The notes under the pieces: generated by a model | What the model was told of the DNA's origin: nothing | Database searches by the model: none | The model's input: only the letters and a program-made list of their open reading frames with translations | Source of the DNA: HGM04593 sp045533955 | GTDB lineage: Bacteria; Bacteroidota; Bacteroidia; Bacteroidales; Bacteroidaceae | Length of the DNA: 64,000 nt | NCBI GenBank assembly: GCA_045533955.1 | Contig: JAZSIU010000019.1 | Coordinates: forward strand, 29,077 to 93,076 | Direction of reading: 5' to 3' | Position numbers and translations under genes: made by a program | Shown: positions 32,796 to 41,930 of the stretch, piece after piece | How positions within the stretch are numbered: the first letter of the stretch is position 1 | Layout: each line of letters begins with the position of its first letter

Positions 32796-33245
32796 TTAGG
32801 CGAGCAGTCTTTTTACTATTGTAGATATTACTCGGCCGTCGGCTTTTCCTGCCAGCTGTTTGGTGGCGGCTCCCATTACTTTGCCCATCTCTTGGGGGGT
32901 GCTTGCGCCTAACTCGGCAATGATGGTCTTGAGGGCTGCCTCAATCTCTTGCTCGCTCATCTGTGCGGGCAGATATTTTTCCATTACTGCTACTTGTGCG
33001 AGCTCTTCCTCGGCAAGGTCGGTGCGGCCCTGACTTTGGTAGAGTGTGGCCGACTCGCGTCCCTGCTTGACGAGTTTCTGTATAATCTTGATGGCTGCCT
33101 CGTCGCTTACTGTGTCGCCCGCGCCGGGGGCTGTTTTTGCTTCGAGGAGCACTTTTTTTATGTTGCGCAGTGTGGCAAGGGCTATTTTGTCTTTGGCTTT
33201 CATTGCCTCTTTTATGTCGTTGCTGATTTTCTCGTACATTTCCAT
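32796..33245 (-). CDS. GatB/YqeY domain protein
   Basis: 149 residues from ATG at 33245. Matches the YqeY family, related to the tail domain of GatB and GatE: MYEKISNDIKEAMKAKDKIALATLRNI at the start, then EKYLPAQMSEQEIE, and TPQEMGKVMGAATKQLAGKADG near the end. Proposed to act on tRNA, but its role is not known. It follows ftsZ by 19 bp on the same strand and is the last gene of the dcw transcript, an arrangement also seen in other Bacteroidales. Confidence 0.9.
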   Translation of the reverse strand: MEMYEKISNDIKEAMKAKDKIALATLRNIKKVLLEAKTAPGAGDTVSDEAAIKIIQKLVKQGRESATLYQSQGRTDLAEEELAQVAVMEKYLPAQMSEQEIEAALKTIIAELGASTPQEMGKVMGAATKQLAGKADGRVISTIVKRLLA

Positions 33246-33264
33246 AATTTTTCTTTTTTTGGGG

Positions 33265-34635
33265 TTATTGAATATTCTGTTCCTCGACGGTGGTGTCGGA
33301 TGGTGTGTTAACGTCGTCGGTGATATTTTCGTTTGCAACTGCTTTAGCTGCTTCGGCGTATGCGCGGAACGATGATTTTAACAGCTCGAGGTCGCGGGTG
33401 CTTCGTTTGTAGGTGGGCGAGTTGTCGATGGCGTTGATAAAATCCTCGTCGTTAATTTCGTCGCCGCTGAAGATATATACTTTGTGCTCTTGCTTGTAGA
33501 AGGCTTGTGCCATCTTTTGCAGGCGTTCGTCCTCTTCGCGTTTCTTCTCTTTTTCTTCGTTAGATAGTTGCTCCTCGGCCTCTATTATGGGTTCCATTCC
33601 CGGAATGTTCTTCATTCCGAATCCTGTGGCAAGCACGGTTACTTTTACCTCGCAGGGCTCGAGTGCAGGGTCTTTGCTTACGCCCCAGATTACCTCGATG
33701 TTCTCGTCGGTGAACTGTTTCATAAAGGTGTCGACCTCTTCGAGCTCTACTACTTTCATTGGGGTGTTGGGGTTGTAGTATATGTTGAAAAGTATCTTTT
33801 TAGACTTGTAAATGTCGTTGTCGTTCAGTAGGGGCGAGTGTAGTGCCTTGTGGAAGGCGTTGGCCACACGTTGGTCGCCCGAGTCGATGCCGTAGCTCAT
33901 TATTGCGACGCCTCCGTTGTGAAGTACCTTCTTTACGTCGCGGAAATCGAGGTTGATTTTTCCGCGGGCGGTGATAATCTCGGCGATGCTTTTGGTGGCT
34001 GTGGTGAGCACTTCATCAACTTTTAGGAAGCCGTCCTCGATGTCAAGCTCGGGGTAGATGCTGAGCAGTCGTTGGTTGTTTATCACAAGGAGGGCATCGA
34101 CGTGCTTGGCAATCTCGGTAACGCCTTTGAGTGCTTGTTTGATTTTTCCGCCAAGCTCGAAGCGGAAGGGGATTGTTACTATGCCTATGGTGAGCATCCC
34201 TTTAGACCTTGCAATCTCGGCAACGACGGGGGCTGCTCCTGTGCCTGTGCCGCCGCCCATTCCTGCTGTTACGAAGACCATTTTTGTGCCGTCGTCGAAG
34301 AGTTGTTCTATCTGCTCGCGGTTCTCGAGTGCGGCGGCGCGTGCAACGGCGGGGTCGTTGCCGGCACCGAGGCCCTCGGTGGTCTTTATTCCTAATTGTA
34401 CCTTTACGGGTATGGGCGAGTTGTTGAGGGCCTGAATATCGGTGTTGCAGATGGCAAATGATACGTTGTGTACGCCCTGACGGTACATATTCTGTACGGC
34501 GTTGCTGCCTCCGCCTCCGACGCCTATGATTTTTATTATTCGCGGGGCGTCGGTGGGTACGTTGAATCGGTCTATTATGGGGGCGTTCTCGGAGGTTGCG
34601 TTGAACGGTATTGTGTTGTTGTTATCTTCGTTCAT
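33265..34635 (-). CDS. ftsZ: Cell division GTPase FtsZ
   Basis: 456 residues, longer than the E. coli protein because of an extended tail. GTP-binding signature GGGTGTG at 127-133 (FVTAGMGGGTGTGAAPVVA), N-terminal GVGGGGSNAVQNMY, and T7-loop INLDFRDVK. After about residue 330 comes a Glu/Lys-rich linker, then KVYIFSGDEIND and SPTYKR at 406-411, and a tail ending EEQNIQ. The usual DxPxFLxxR C-terminal peptide that binds FtsA and ZipA is not visible. ATG at 34635, 15 bp after ftsA. Confidence 0.96.
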   Translation of the reverse strand: MNEDNNNTIPFNATSENAPIIDRFNVPTDAPRIIKIIGVGGGGSNAVQNMYRQGVHNVSFAICNTDIQALNNSPIPVKVQLGIKTTEGLGAGNDPAVARAAALENREQIEQLFDDGTKMVFVTAGMGGGTGTGAAPVVAEIARSKGMLTIGIVTIPFRFELGGKIKQALKGVTEIAKHVDALLVINNQRLLSIYPELDIEDGFLKVDEVLTTATKSIAEIITARGKINLDFRDVKKVLHNGGVAIMSYGIDSGDQRVANAFHKALHSPLLNDNDIYKSKKILFNIYYNPNTPMKVVELEEVDTFMKQFTDENIEVIWGVSKDPALEPCEVKVTVLATGFGMKNIPGMEPIIEAEEQLSNEEKEKKREEDERLQKMAQAFYKQEHKVYIFSGDEINDEDFINAIDNSPTYKRSTRDLELLKSSFRAYAEAAKAVANENITDDVNTPSDTTVEEQNIQ

Positions 34636-34650
34636 AGTGGTATTCTTTTT

Positions 34651-36027
34651 TTAGTCTCTATCGGTTACATTGTCCTCCTCGTCGTTGGTGGCGTTGTTTA
34701 CAAAGTCGGTGAGCCAGCTGGGGATTTTGAGTTTAGAGGGTTTTTTCTTGGGTGGTGTGGAGGCTTTTGTGGGCTCCTTCTCGGGCTCTTTTGGCTTTTC
34801 AATAGGCTTTTCGGGCTCTTTTTCATCCGCGGGGGCGGCGGGTGTCTCTACGTGCCCGAAAAGGTCGCTCTGATACTGCTGCGGGGTGGGCATTACTACC
34901 TCTTTGCAGCAGTTCTCTTTGCCGTTCTCTAAGAGGCCGTAGAGTGTTGGGGTGATTGCGCCTTTGGCGAGGCTTAGCTTGTCGTCGCAGATGTAGCTGT
35001 ACGATTCTTCGTCGGCCATCTTTATCTTGAAGCTGGGCAGGCACTCATCTATCAGGTTGCTGATGTTTTTTAATTTTGCTCCGCCGCCGGTGAATTGTAT
35101 GTTGATTACTTTGGTCTCGGAGGTCTCTATCTGATGCCTTACGTTAAGGAGTATCTCGGACATACGGGCCGAGATTATCTGATCGACAAGCTCGGTGGCG
35201 ATGGCGCTGTTGTCGTCGTCGGTCGAGTGGTAGCCTTTGAAGATTTTCATCTGCTCGGCCTCTTTATAGGGTATCTGCTCGGCGCAAAGGTCGCGTGTTA
35301 TGTTGTTGCTGCCCAAGGGAATGACTGCTAATTTGCGTAGTAACTTACCCGAGTATATTGCTACGGTTGTTGTGTCGGCGCCAATGTTTACAAGGGCTGA
35401 GCCGCTGCTGCGCTCCTCGTCGCTCAGCAGGATGCCTGCTTCGAGGATTATGGCGTTGAAGCTATCGACGATTTTTATCCGGGGGATTGCGAAGCTCTCT
35501 TCGAGCTGTTTCATATACTGTTCGCGCAGTAGTATATTTTGGTAGTTGCACTCGATGCGGCGGGTGGGGGTGCCCATCGGGCTGAGGTTCGAGTCGCCGT
35601 TCAGACGGCATTCGAGCGGAAGTACCTGTACTCTCTGATAGCCTGCGGGGACGTTGAAAAGGCGGTCGTTCTCGAGCGATATTTCGTCTATTATGTCTTG
35701 TGTTATTTTGGTGTATTCGCTGAACTCGCGTACTACGCTCGAGCGGCGTGTGTGCATAGATAATCCGCCGAATGCAACGTAGGCCTTGTCGATGGTCAGA
35801 TTCTCTGAGGTTGCGCTGCTGAGCGAGCTCTCGAGGCGGTTGATTAGGTTGTTGAGTGTCTTGCCGGTCTCATCAACATTGCGTACTACTCCTTTTGAGA
35901 CGAAACTGCTTACCGATTCGTTGGCATAGGCAAGAATTTTTATGCCCGAATAGGTTTGCAGGCCTACTGCACCCGATATTTTGGATGAGCCTATTTCTAT
36001 TGCTACTATATAGTTGTTTGTTGCCAT
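34651..36027 (-). CDS. ftsA: Cell division protein FtsA
   Basis: 458 residues, actin-like ATPase that tethers FtsZ to the membrane. NYIVAIEIGSSKISGAVG is the phosphate-1 loop; VNIGADTTTVAIYSG is phosphate 2; IQFTGGGAKLKNIS is the adenosine loop. The domain 1C region AYVAFGGLSMH is present. The C terminus is long: a Pro/Glu/Lys-rich linker followed by KLKIPSWLTDFVNNAT, which can form the amphipathic membrane-targeting helix, and then an acidic end. Located between ftsQ (7-bp gap) and ftsZ. Confidence 0.93.
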   Translation of the reverse strand: MATNNYIVAIEIGSSKISGAVGLQTYSGIKILAYANESVSSFVSKGVVRNVDETGKTLNNLINRLESSLSSATSENLTIDKAYVAFGGLSMHTRRSSVVREFSEYTKITQDIIDEISLENDRLFNVPAGYQRVQVLPLECRLNGDSNLSPMGTPTRRIECNYQNILLREQYMKQLEESFAIPRIKIVDSFNAIILEAGILLSDEERSSGSALVNIGADTTTVAIYSGKLLRKLAVIPLGSNNITRDLCAEQIPYKEAEQMKIFKGYHSTDDDNSAIATELVDQIISARMSEILLNVRHQIETSETKVINIQFTGGGAKLKNISNLIDECLPSFKIKMADEESYSYICDDKLSLAKGAITPTLYGLLENGKENCCKEVVMPTPQQYQSDLFGHVETPAAPADEKEPEKPIEKPKEPEKEPTKASTPPKKKPSKLKIPSWLTDFVNNATNDEEDNVTDRD

Positions 36028-36033
36028 ATATGG

Positions 36034-36762
36034 TTATTTTTTTGTTCCTATTACTTTGTTGTCAAATTCGATATTCAGTTTTTTGTATTTGTTCCAGCCT
36101 ATTTTGTTGAGGCCGTCTTTGTAGAATTTCATCAGTTTGTCGAGTTTTTCGTCGAGCCTCTCTATTGTGCCTACCTCTATCGTGTGGTTGCCTATGCGGG
36201 GTACAAGGATTATCTCTTTCTCGGGGGTGAAATATATCTGCTCTGTCTGATGGCGCCAAAAATCGTCGTCGCGCAGGAAGAGGGCTATCTGCAAAAGTTC
36301 CTTTTGGGCCATCGAGCTCTCGATGTTTCCGCTTGCCACGGGTAGGTAGATGGCGTTATATACGCCCTCTATTATGAAGCCTTTGTCGTCGATGAAAAAT
36401 TCCCGTTCGTATTTGTCGAAGGCTTGCAGAATGGGCTCGCGGCACCCGATGCGTATGCCTACAATGTTGTTGTAGGTCTTGTAGCATTGGCAGTTGTCGA
36501 TGAGGGTCGATTCCATTATGCAGCGTTCAATTGCGCCGCAGTCTATTTGGGCCATTGGCTTGCCTGTGGGGTCGAGCTTTTTGCCTTTGAGTAGTTTCTC
36601 GATATTATCGACGGTGAGCACTTTGTGCTGGTCTTGTGCTATGAGAATATCCACTCCCCGGCATTTGGCCTCGGCGGGCTTTTCTGTCAGGAAGAGTATG
36701 GCGAATACTATATATGAGCCGAGTATTGCCATTATCGATATTAGTAGTATCTTTTTTATCAT
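36034..36762 (-). CDS. ftsQ: Cell division protein FtsQ/DivIB
   Basis: 242 residues, type II membrane protein: an N-terminal membrane helix (ILLISIMAILGSYIVFAILFL) followed by a periplasmic part with a POTRA-like domain (HKVLTVDNIEKLLKGK) and a beta domain including FFIDDKGFIIEGVYNAIYLPV. It links FtsL/FtsB to the divisome. The position between murC and ftsA is the canonical ftsQ site. Sequence conservation of this family is low, so identity rests partly on context. Confidence 0.88.
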   Translation of the reverse strand: MIKKILLISIMAILGSYIVFAILFLTEKPAEAKCRGVDILIAQDQHKVLTVDNIEKLLKGKKLDPTGKPMAQIDCGAIERCIMESTLIDNCQCYKTYNNIVGIRIGCREPILQAFDKYEREFFIDDKGFIIEGVYNAIYLPVASGNIESSMAQKELLQIALFLRDDDFWRHQTEQIYFTPEKEIILVPRIGNHTIEVGTIERLDEKLDKLMKFYKDGLNKIGWNKYKKLNIEFDNKVIGTKK

Positions 36763-36766
36763 TTGC

Positions 36767-38149
36767 TTAAAGGCTTCTTAGTATTTTGGCCATCTGTGGT
36801 ACGTCTGTCTCGAGGTCGCCTGCTCCAAGCGAGACGAGTACCTGAAATTCTTCTTTTTTCTCTCGTACAAGGTCGAGCACCTCTTGACGGCTGCACATTT
36901 GCTTGCGGACGTTGGGGGCCAGAAGGTCGTATATGAGGCTGCTTGTTACGCCGGGCATCGGCTTTTCGCGGGCGGGGTAGATGGGGGTGAGTATTACCTC
37001 GTCGAAAAGCGAGAGGCTCTGTGCAAATTCGCGGTAAAAGTCGGCGGTGCGGCTGAAGAGGTGTGGCTGGAATATTACGCTTATTTTTTTGTCGGGATAG
37101 AGCTCGCGCATCGACAGGGCGCAGGCTTTTATCTCGTCGGGGTGGTGGGCGTAGTCGCTCAGCAGCACTTTATCGGCCTCTTTTATGTGAAAATCGAAGC
37201 GGCGGTCGGCGCCGGCGAAACTTTTCATTCCTTCGCGCAACTCGGTGGCTGTGGCTCCGCAAATCTCGGCCATTGCCATTGCTGCAATGCCGTTGTCGAT
37301 GTTGATGCTCACGGGAACGCCAAGCTCGACGTCTTTTATTGTCTGCCACGGTGATACGTAGTCGAAGATTATTGTGCCACCGCCGATGCGTATGTTCGTG
37401 GCGTGAAAATGGCCGTTTGTGCGTCCGTAGGTGTAGCATTCTACTCCTTCTGCGGGGCGCGGCTCAACCTCTAATCCTTCGTGTATTATAAGGTAGCCGT
37501 CGGGACGTATGCGCTCGGTGAATTGTGCAAAGGCTTCGAGGTAGTTCTCTTTGTTGCCGTAGATGTCGAGGTGGTCGGCGTCGGCGCTGGTGATTGCGGC
37601 GACGTAGGGCTTTAGGTGCAGGAAGGAGCGGTCGTATTCGTCGGCCTCTATTACTACAAGGTCGCTCTTGTTGCTGAGGATAAGGTTGCTCTTGTAGTTT
37701 TTGGATATTCCGCCAAGAAAGGCTGCACAATCGACGTGCGATTGGTGCAGAAGGTGGGCGGCCATTGTCGAGGTGGTTGTCTTGCCGTGGGTGCCGGCGA
37801 CGCACACGCCTCTCTTGCCGCGGGTGATGATGCCAAGTACCTCGGCGCGTTTTTTTATTACAAAGTTATGGGCTTTGAAATATTCCCACTCGGGATGCCC
37901 CTGTGGTATTGCGGGGGTATAGACGACGAGTGTGTCGCTGCTGTCGAGGCATTCGGCGGGGATGCTGTGGGGTGCCTCTTCGAAATGCAGACGGGCGCCC
38001 TCGGCTATGAGCCGGGTGGTGAGTTCGCTGGGGGTGCGGTCGTAGCCGGCGACGAATTTTCCTTCGCTAAGGAAGTAACGCACAAGGGCGCTCATTCCTA
38101 TTCCGCCGGCTCCAAGAAAATATACCGATTTTATGTTGCTTAGTTCCAT
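36767..38149 (-). CDS. murC: UDP-N-acetylmuramate--L-alanine ligase
   Basis: 460 residues. Rossmann start VYFLGAGGIGMSALVRYFL, ATP loop GTHGKTTT at 119-126 and EADEYDRSFLHL, then SDYAHHPDEI in the C-terminal domain, all diagnostic of MurC. Adds L-Ala to UDP-MurNAc, the first amino acid of the peptide stem. Start ATG at 38149 shares bases with the murG stop (TAATG), so translation is coupled. Confidence 0.96.
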   Translation of the reverse strand: MELSNIKSVYFLGAGGIGMSALVRYFLSEGKFVAGYDRTPSELTTRLIAEGARLHFEEAPHSIPAECLDSSDTLVVYTPAIPQGHPEWEYFKAHNFVIKKRAEVLGIITRGKRGVCVAGTHGKTTTSTMAAHLLHQSHVDCAAFLGGISKNYKSNLILSNKSDLVVIEADEYDRSFLHLKPYVAAITSADADHLDIYGNKENYLEAFAQFTERIRPDGYLIIHEGLEVEPRPAEGVECYTYGRTNGHFHATNIRIGGGTIIFDYVSPWQTIKDVELGVPVSINIDNGIAAMAMAEICGATATELREGMKSFAGADRRFDFHIKEADKVLLSDYAHHPDEIKACALSMRELYPDKKISVIFQPHLFSRTADFYREFAQSLSLFDEVILTPIYPAREKPMPGVTSSLIYDLLAPNVRKQMCSRQEVLDLVREKKEEFQVLVSLGAGDLETDVPQMAKILRSL

Positions 38150-39303
38150 TATTTTACTTTTTCGTTTTTGCGTCGTGTCTCTTTCTCGATATATGCGTCG
38201 GCCAGCATAAGTACCTCTTTGGCTATCTGCTGTGCGGCATTGGGACGGGCCATCTCTTGTATGTTGGACGATAGCCGGGCGAGCTTGTCGGCATCTTTTA
38301 CGGTGTCGATGGCCGTGGGGATGAGCAGCTCTTTGGCTTCGACGTCGGCTACGTGTATTGCGGCGTTTTTGTTGACAAGTGCCATCGCATTTTTTGTCTG
38401 ATGGTCTTCGGAGACGTTGGGCGAGGGTACTAATATCACTGCTTTTCCAAGGAGGGCAAACTCGGAGATTGAGCCTGCGCCTGCGCGTGAGACTACAAGG
38501 TCGGCGGCGCTCAGGGCCTGTGCCATATTCGATACAAAGTCGGTTACGGTAAGGTTCGAGGGCTTTCCGGCCTCGCTTACGCGGGCGAGCATCTCGTCGT
38601 GGTATATTTTGCCTGTCTGCCAGATGAAATGTATGTCGGGGTGGGCTTTTATTGCGTCGAGGTTCGAGAGGACACTCTCGTTCATACTGCGTGCTCCGAG
38701 GCTGCCGCCGACGATGAGTATGCAGTGCTTCGAGGCGTCGAGGCCCATTGCTTGCAGTGCCTCTTGACGTGTAGTGCGGCGGCTCAGAAGGGTACCGCGC
38801 ACGGGGTTACCGGTCAGCTTCAGTTTCTCGTGGGGGAAGAATCGCTCCATCCCGTCGTAGGCGACGCATATCATTTTGGCCTTGCGGGCCAGAATCTTAT
38901 TGGTTACTCCCGCGTAGGAATTTTGCTCTTGTATGAGGGTGGGAATATCCATATTCGCTGCCATCTTGAGGGTGGGGCCGCTGGCGTATCCGCCTACGCC
39001 CACTGCTACCTGCGGGCCGAATTCTTTTATTATCTTCTTGGCCATACGCTGGCTCTTTAGTATGAGCCACAGGACTTTTATGTTTTTAAGCAGATTCTTG
39101 CGGTTGAAGCCTGCAATGGGCAGGCCTACTATCTTGTAGCCTGCTTCGGGGACGCGCTGCATTTCCATACGGTTGTCGGCGCCGACGAACAGAATCTGTG
39201 CGTTGGGCTGTATCTCGCGGATGGCGTCGGCTATTGAGAGGGCGGGGAATATGTGTCCGCCTGTGCCTCCGCCGCTTATTATTATTCTGTAATCTTTTTC
39301 CAT
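38149..39303 (-). CDS. murG: UDP-GlcNAc:lipid I N-acetylglucosaminyltransferase
   Basis: 384 residues from ATG at 39303. GGGTGGH at 11-17 (ISGGGTGGHIFPALSIAD) is the N-terminal glycine loop. The C-terminal nucleotide-sugar site includes VVSRAGAGSISEFALLGKAVILVPSPN, with the acidic residue that reads the UDP-GlcNAc ribose, and DHQTKNAMALVNKNAA. Converts lipid I to lipid II on the inner face of the membrane. Follows ftsW by 13 bp. Confidence 0.96.
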   Translation of the reverse strand: MEKDYRIIISGGGTGGHIFPALSIADAIREIQPNAQILFVGADNRMEMQRVPEAGYKIVGLPIAGFNRKNLLKNIKVLWLILKSQRMAKKIIKEFGPQVAVGVGGYASGPTLKMAANMDIPTLIQEQNSYAGVTNKILARKAKMICVAYDGMERFFPHEKLKLTGNPVRGTLLSRRTTRQEALQAMGLDASKHCILIVGGSLGARSMNESVLSNLDAIKAHPDIHFIWQTGKIYHDEMLARVSEAGKPSNLTVTDFVSNMAQALSAADLVVSRAGAGSISEFALLGKAVILVPSPNVSEDHQTKNAMALVNKNAAIHVADVEAKELLIPTAIDTVKDADKLARLSSNIQEMARPNAAQQIAKEVLMLADAYIEKETRRKNEKVK

Positions 39304-39316
39304 AGTGGCTCTCTTT

Positions 39317-40576
39317 TTATTTGTTGCTTGCTTTTGCATCGCTCTCTTTATTGAGCCTGCTGACGTAACGGCTGATGCTTAATATTATTCCAATGTACAT
39401 ACAGTTTATGAGGAACGATGTTCCACCCTGACTGACAAGGGGCAGGGGTTGTCCGGTTACAAAGTCGCCTACTGTGATGTTCATATGCATAAAGGCTTGT
39501 ACGGCGATTAGTATGCCGATGCCTGTTACAAGGAACGAGGCGTATGGGTCTTCGCACTCTTTGGCTATCTTGCCGCATCGGTAGAGCAGGGTGAGGTAGA
39601 GGATTACGACAAATGCTCCGCCGACAAGGCCAAGCTCCTCGAGTACGACTGCGTATATAAAGTCGCTGTAAGCGTGGGGAATGTAGTCGCGGCGAACCGA
39701 GTTGCCCGGGCCGCGTCCCAATGGGCCGCCTTCGGCAATTGCTATCTTTGAATAGACTCTTTGCTCTTCGCCGGCTATTTTTACATCCTTGGGGTGTTGT
39801 GGCGCCTCGCTCTTGAATACATCCTCGATGCGGTGCTTCCACGTGATTACTTTGTTGCCTATCGAGCCCGAGTGTTTAAAATCCTCGGGTACTTGCAGCA
39901 GGGCGGTTACTCCTATTATCACCGATGCAATGCCTGTGAGTATGAGCAGCAGCATATGTTTCCAATTGACACCGCCTACGAACATCATTGCTAATGTTAC
40001 GGCGGCGAGTATGGCTACGGTCGATAGGTTCTCGGTGATTATGAATGCCGAGGGAATGGCTACCAAAAGCAGTATGGCGACCATTGTGTAGTCGCCTCTC
40101 TTTCCGGCGGTACGTGGGGCAAGGCCGAACATAGAGAGGGCTGAATCCCACGATAGGCGTGTGCCCTCGTCGCATTGTGCCTTGGCGAGTACCAAGGAGA
40201 TTATCATCACAATTCCTAATTTTACAACCTCGAAATGTTGAAACTCGAATCCCATTATGCTTATCCAACGGTTACTGTTGTTGAATTGCGAGCCTTTGAA
40301 TAGTGCATATACCAACATTCCGAGGCCGACAAAGTAGATGAGCTTGGTCATTCCTTTTATCCACTCGCTTTTCATATTGTGCATAAACCACGCGACGAAT
40401 ACTCCGGCTATTATGAATATTGAGTGCTTGGTGATGGGGGCGTAGATGTTGCCGTTGTAGGTCATTCGGCTGCTGGCGCTGAATACCTCGATGAGGGATA
40501 GCACGCACAGGATAAAGAATACGCACCATATTACGCGGTCGCCTTTGAAGAGGCGGGCTGTTACTCCTCGGCTCAT
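39317..40576 (-). CDS. ftsW: Lipid II polymerase/divisome protein FtsW (SEDS)
   Basis: 419 residues from ATG at 40576, which overlaps the murD stop as ATGA; the open frame upstream is out of family. About ten membrane segments. Features: SASSRMTYNG after the first helix, WISIMGFEFQHFEVVKLGIVM, GPLGRGPGNSVRRDYIPHAYSDFIYAVVLEELG (the conserved SEDS loop with the EE pair) and FVTGQPLPLVSQGGTSFLINC. Works with the FtsI transpeptidase in septal peptidoglycan polymerisation. Confidence 0.94.
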   Translation of the reverse strand: MSRGVTARLFKGDRVIWCVFFILCVLSLIEVFSASSRMTYNGNIYAPITKHSIFIIAGVFVAWFMHNMKSEWIKGMTKLIYFVGLGMLVYALFKGSQFNNSNRWISIMGFEFQHFEVVKLGIVMIISLVLAKAQCDEGTRLSWDSALSMFGLAPRTAGKRGDYTMVAILLLVAIPSAFIITENLSTVAILAAVTLAMMFVGGVNWKHMLLLILTGIASVIIGVTALLQVPEDFKHSGSIGNKVITWKHRIEDVFKSEAPQHPKDVKIAGEEQRVYSKIAIAEGGPLGRGPGNSVRRDYIPHAYSDFIYAVVLEELGLVGGAFVVILYLTLLYRCGKIAKECEDPYASFLVTGIGILIAVQAFMHMNITVGDFVTGQPLPLVSQGGTSFLINCMYIGIILSISRYVSRLNKESDAKASNK

Positions 40577-41925
40577 AGGTTGCCTCCTTTCTCTTTTAGT
40601 CGCATTACTTCGGTTTTGAATTGTCGGCCGCGGTCTTCGTAGCTTCGGAATAGGTCGAAGCTGGCGCAGCAGGGGCTCAGAAGCACTGTCTCGCCGCTCT
40701 TGGCCATACGTGAGGCGGCCTCGACGCACTCGCGGGCGCTTGTGGCGTCGGCGGTGGGAAGGCCCATTGCATCGAAGAAGCTGTGTAGCTTGCTGTTGTC
40801 GGCGCCCAAGAAGATGAGGCCGCTGCATTTTTCGCGTACGAGGGGGGCAATCTCGTTGTAGTCGTTGCCTTTGTCCTTGCCGCCTAATATAAGCACGGTC
40901 TTTGTCTTCATACTCTGAAGGGCGTACCAGCAGCTGTTGACGTTGGTGGCTTTTGAGTCGTTGATGTACTCGACGTTGTTTATGCGGGCTACTTTTTCGA
41001 GACGGTGTTCGACGCCCGAGAAGCTGCCGAGCGCTGCTCGTATGGTCTCTTTGCGTATGCCTGCTACGTTGGCCGATATTCCTGCGGCCATTGAGTTGTA
41101 TAGGTTGTGTTTGCCTGTGAGCGAGAGCTCTTCGAGCTCCATATTAAATGGGGTGGGCTCGGTGAATATGATGCGCTCTTCGCCGGTGTAGGCTGCAAGG
41201 CCTGCCGCGGCTCTCTCGGCAAAGGGATAGAGTTTGCCGTGGGGGTATTTGTGAAGCTCGCGCTGTATTATGGGGTCGTCGTTCCAGAAGACAAAGGCGT
41301 CCTCGGGTTGTTGGTTTTGCAGGATGCGCAGCTTGGCATCGACGTAATTTTGCATACAGTGGTCGTAGCGGTCGAGGTGGTCGGGGGTGATGTTCAGAAG
41401 TACGGCTACGTTGGCGCGAAACTCGTACATATTGTCGAGCTGGAAACTGCTGAGCTCGACAATGTAGTAGTCTTTGTCGCCCTCGGCTACTTGCAGGGCA
41501 AGGCTGTTGCCGATGTTTCCTGCAAGGCCTACGTTGAGCCCTGCTTCGCAGAATATGTGGTATATGAGTGAGGTGGTTGTGGTTTTTCCGTTGCTGCCGG
41601 TTATACACACCATTTTGGCTTTTGTGTAGCGGCCTGCAAACTCAATCTCGGAGATTATGGGGATGCCGGCCTCGCGCACCTGTTTTATCATTGGTGCGTC
41701 CGAGGGGATGCCGGGGCTTTTTATTATCTCTTGTGCGTTGAGGATGAGCTCGGGGGTGTGTTGGCCCTCTTCCCACTGTATGCCGCGCTCGTCGAGCATT
41801 GCTTTGTACTTGTCGCCTATTTTCCCATAGTCGGATACAAAGGTGTCGAATCCTAATTTGTGTGCAAGAATGGCTGCTCCTGCGCCACTCTCGCCTGCTC
41901 CCAGAATTACTACTCTTTTTTCCAT
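40573..41925 (-). CDS. murD: UDP-N-acetylmuramoylalanine--D-glutamate ligase
   Basis: 450 residues. N-terminal VVILGAGESGAGAAILA, ATP loop GSNGKTTT at 110-117 and LSSFQLDNM, then YINDSKATNVNSCWYAL, the MurD-specific DSKATN motif. Adds D-Glu to UDP-MurNAc-L-Ala. Follows mraY by 5 bp and overlaps ftsW by 4. Confidence 0.96.
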   Translation of the reverse strand: MEKRVVILGAGESGAGAAILAHKLGFDTFVSDYGKIGDKYKAMLDERGIQWEEGQHTPELILNAQEIIKSPGIPSDAPMIKQVREAGIPIISEIEFAGRYTKAKMVCITGSNGKTTTTSLIYHIFCEAGLNVGLAGNIGNSLALQVAEGDKDYYIVELSSFQLDNMYEFRANVAVLLNITPDHLDRYDHCMQNYVDAKLRILQNQQPEDAFVFWNDDPIIQRELHKYPHGKLYPFAERAAAGLAAYTGEERIIFTEPTPFNMELEELSLTGKHNLYNSMAAGISANVAGIRKETIRAALGSFSGVEHRLEKVARINNVEYINDSKATNVNSCWYALQSMKTKTVLILGGKDKGNDYNEIAPLVREKCSGLIFLGADNSKLHSFFDAMGLPTADATSARECVEAASRMAKSGETVLLSPCCASFDLFRSYEDRGRQFKTEVMRLKEKGGNL

Positions 41926-41930
41926 ATTTT

